Shown: positions 4,857 through 5,920 of the stretch, piece after piece | Position numbering within the stretch: position 1 is the stretch's first letter | Layout: the number at the start of each line of letters is the position of its first letter | From: Planctomycetaceae bacterium | GTDB taxonomy: Bacteria > Planctomycetota > Planctomycetia > Pirellulales > UBA1268 | Assembly: GCA_003488325.1 (NCBI GenBank) | Contig: DNLZ01000419.1 | Location: 1,224-7,143 of the forward strand | Length of the DNA: 5,920 nt | Direction: 5' to 3' | Position numbers and translations under genes: made by a program | The notes under the pieces: model-generated | What the model was told of the DNA's origin: nothing | What the model saw: only the letters and a program-made list of their open reading frames with translations | Databases searched by the model: none

Positions 4857-5854
4857 CCGCCGCCGACGGGCTCCGCCTCGTGGTGATGGGCACCGGCCCG
4901 TTCGCGGTGCCGATGCTGCATGCGCTGTGCGCCTCGGAGCACACGATCGCGGCCGTCGTCACGCGGCCGGACCGCGCCCCCGAGGGGCGACGACCGCCAC
5001 CGAATCCGATGCGTGCCGCGGCGACCGAGGCTGGGCTGACCGTGCTCGACCCGCAGCACATCAACGATCCCGTCGCCGTGGAGGCGATCGCATCGCTCCG
5101 TCCCGACCTGCTCGTGGTCTGCGACTACGGGCAGATCCTCTCGCCCGCCGTGCTCTCGGCCGCTCCGCTGGGCGGGATCAATCTGCACGGCTCGCTGCTG
5201 CCGCGGCACCGCGGGGCCTCGCCGGTGCAGTGGACGATCCTGTCGGGAGACGACGTCGCGGGTGTGAGCGTGATTCGCATGACGCCGGCACTCGATGCCG
5301 GAGCGATCCTCGCCACGCGATCGACGCCGCTCGGACCCCGCGAGACGGCCGCCGAACTGGAGCCGCGGCTCGCGGACCTCGGCGCACCCGCCGTGGTGGA
5401 GGCGATCGGGCTCCTGCGGGCGGCGGCAGCGACCGGCGGCCTCGACACGGTCGCGAAGCCGCAGGATGCGACCCGGGCGACCCGCGCACCTCGGCTGACG
5501 AAGGCCGATGGGGTCGTGGATTGGTCACGGTCCGCGCTCGCCATCGATCGACTGCGGCGAGCCCTCGATCCGTGGCCGCGTGCGGTCACGTTCTTCGAGC
5601 GGGCCGACGGCGTGCGGCAGCGGCTCGTGCTGGAGGACTCGGCCGTCACGGCAACCGTGCCGTCGCCCGCGGTCGCGTCGGGGACGGTGCTCGCGACCGA
5701 CGACGGCCGCCTCGTCGTCGCCTGCGGCGTCGCGGAGTCGGGACAGCCGACGGCCCTCGAGATCCTGCGTCTCGTGCCGGAGGGCCGCCGCAGCATGTCG
5801 AGCGCGGAGTTCCTTCGCGGCAGCCCGCTCCACGTCGGCTCGCGGCTGGGGTGA
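4844..5854 (+). CDS. fmt: Methionyl-tRNA formyltransferase
   Basis: A 336-residue cytoplasmic enzyme that transfers a formyl group from 10-formyltetrahydrofolate to Met-tRNA of the initiator type. The N-terminal Rossmann domain begins LRLVVMGTGPFAVP (10-23). The formyl-folate site GGINLHGSLLPRHRGASP (110-127) and LDAGAIL (150-156) supply the catalytic Asn113, His115 and Asp151. The C-terminal tRNA-binding domain starts at about 216 with PRLTKADGVVDW and continues through RALDPWPRAVTFFE. No ATG fits the start: the Met at 4886 lies inside the conserved first strand. The GTG at 4844 has a GAGG 7 bases upstream. The GTG at 4853, which overlaps the def stop as GTGA, is the alternative and would give 333 residues. 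MGTGPF replaces the more common MGTPEF, a form I associate with planctomycetes. Length is slightly above the usual 310-320 residues. The gene completes the def-fmt pair and is probably translationally coupled to def. Confidence 0.97.
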   Translation: MHGVTAADGLRLVVMGTGPFAVPMLHALCASEHTIAAVVTRPDRAPEGRRPPPNPMRAAATEAGLTVLDPQHINDPVAVEAIASLRPDLLVVCDYGQILSPAVLSAAPLGGINLHGSLLPRHRGASPVQWTILSGDDVAGVSVIRMTPALDAGAILATRSTPLGPRETAAELEPRLADLGAPAVVEAIGLLRAAAATGGLDTVAKPQDATRATRAPRLTKADGVVDWSRSALAIDRLRRALDPWPRAVTFFERADGVRQRLVLEDSAVTATVPSPAVASGTVLATDDGRLVVACGVAESGQPTALEILRLVPEGRRSMSSAEFLRGSPLHVGSRLG

Positions 5855-5900
5855 GGGGGGCGAGCCCACGACCGCGACCGGGCCCGTCAAGGGAAATCCG

Positions 5901-5920
5901 GTGGCACGCCACCTTCCGCG
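5901..5920 (+). CDS. Possible start of a further gene, cut by the right edge
   Basis: A GTG at 5901 follows AAGGGA (5889-5894) by 6 bases, a reasonable Shine-Dalgarno and spacing, 46 bases after the fmt stop. It encodes VARHLP before the sequence ends. This is far too short to identify a family. It is called only from the binding site, the strand and the tight spacing to fmt, and could be chance. Confidence 0.25.

Noticed and set aside
3473..5209. A long leftward open frame of 578 codons covering pgpA and the antisense of def and half of fmt
   Set aside because: Only the last 186 codons match a family (PgpA). The rest is antisense to two certain genes and is low-complexity Arg/Ser/Pro-rich, typical of open frames that arise by chance in GC-rich DNA.
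5900..5913. GGTGG/CCACC inverted repeat after fmt as a terminator
   Set aside because: The stem has 5 pairs, no T-run follows, and it overlaps a possible GTG start of a downstream gene.
1..5920. A new defence system, mobile element or biosynthetic cluster
   Set aside because: The only candidate components are a lone methyltransferase and a half-sized glycosyltransferase-like protein. There is no nuclease, helicase, transposase, integrase, toxin-antitoxin pair, direct-repeat boundary or tRNA, and base composition looks even across the window.

Overview
This is a GC-rich window (about two thirds or more G+C by eye) that is densely coding and reads as ordinary bacterial chromosome. Arginine, alanine and glycine codons dominate, and third positions are mostly G or C. 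Several proteins resemble planctomycete versions as I remember them: the formyltransferase N-terminus MGTGPFAVP, the methyltransferase with DPPFNIGYDYD, and a sugar epimerase-like TIM barrel. A planctomycete is therefore my best guess for the host. It is an inference from recalled family signatures, not a proven assignment.

Layout. A leftward block fills positions 1-4033. Read in its own direction from right to left it holds: pgpA (phosphatidylglycerophosphatase A, 4033-3473); a 218-residue protein resembling only the N-terminal half of a GT-B glycosyltransferase (3389-2733); an M20-family, PepT-like zinc peptidase (2586-1297); a beta-class DNA methyltransferase (1249-299); and the first 41 residues of a sugar phosphate isomerase/epimerase (125-1) that runs off the left edge. 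A rightward block starts after a 202-base divergent spacer. It holds def (peptide deformylase, 4236-4856) and fmt (methionyl-tRNA formyltransferase, 4844-5854), which overlap by 13 bases. A possible next gene begins at 5901 and is cut off by the right edge.

How the genes work together. def and fmt are a functional pair: Fmt formylates initiator Met-tRNA, and Def removes the formyl group from nascent proteins. The leftward genes share a strand but no obvious pathway (phospholipid synthesis, possible glycosyl transfer, peptide turnover, DNA methylation, sugar metabolism). Gaps of 47-173 bases and separate promoter-like sequences suggest several short transcription units rather than one operon.

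No RNA gene, CRISPR array, insertion sequence or phage gene is visible, and I see no convincing new system. The points most worth a second look are the half-sized glycosyltransferase-like protein, the methyltransferase without a visible restriction partner, and -10-like hexamers only 7-8 bases upstream of two start codons, which suggest leaderless mRNAs. All intergenic stretches are shorter than 300 bases.
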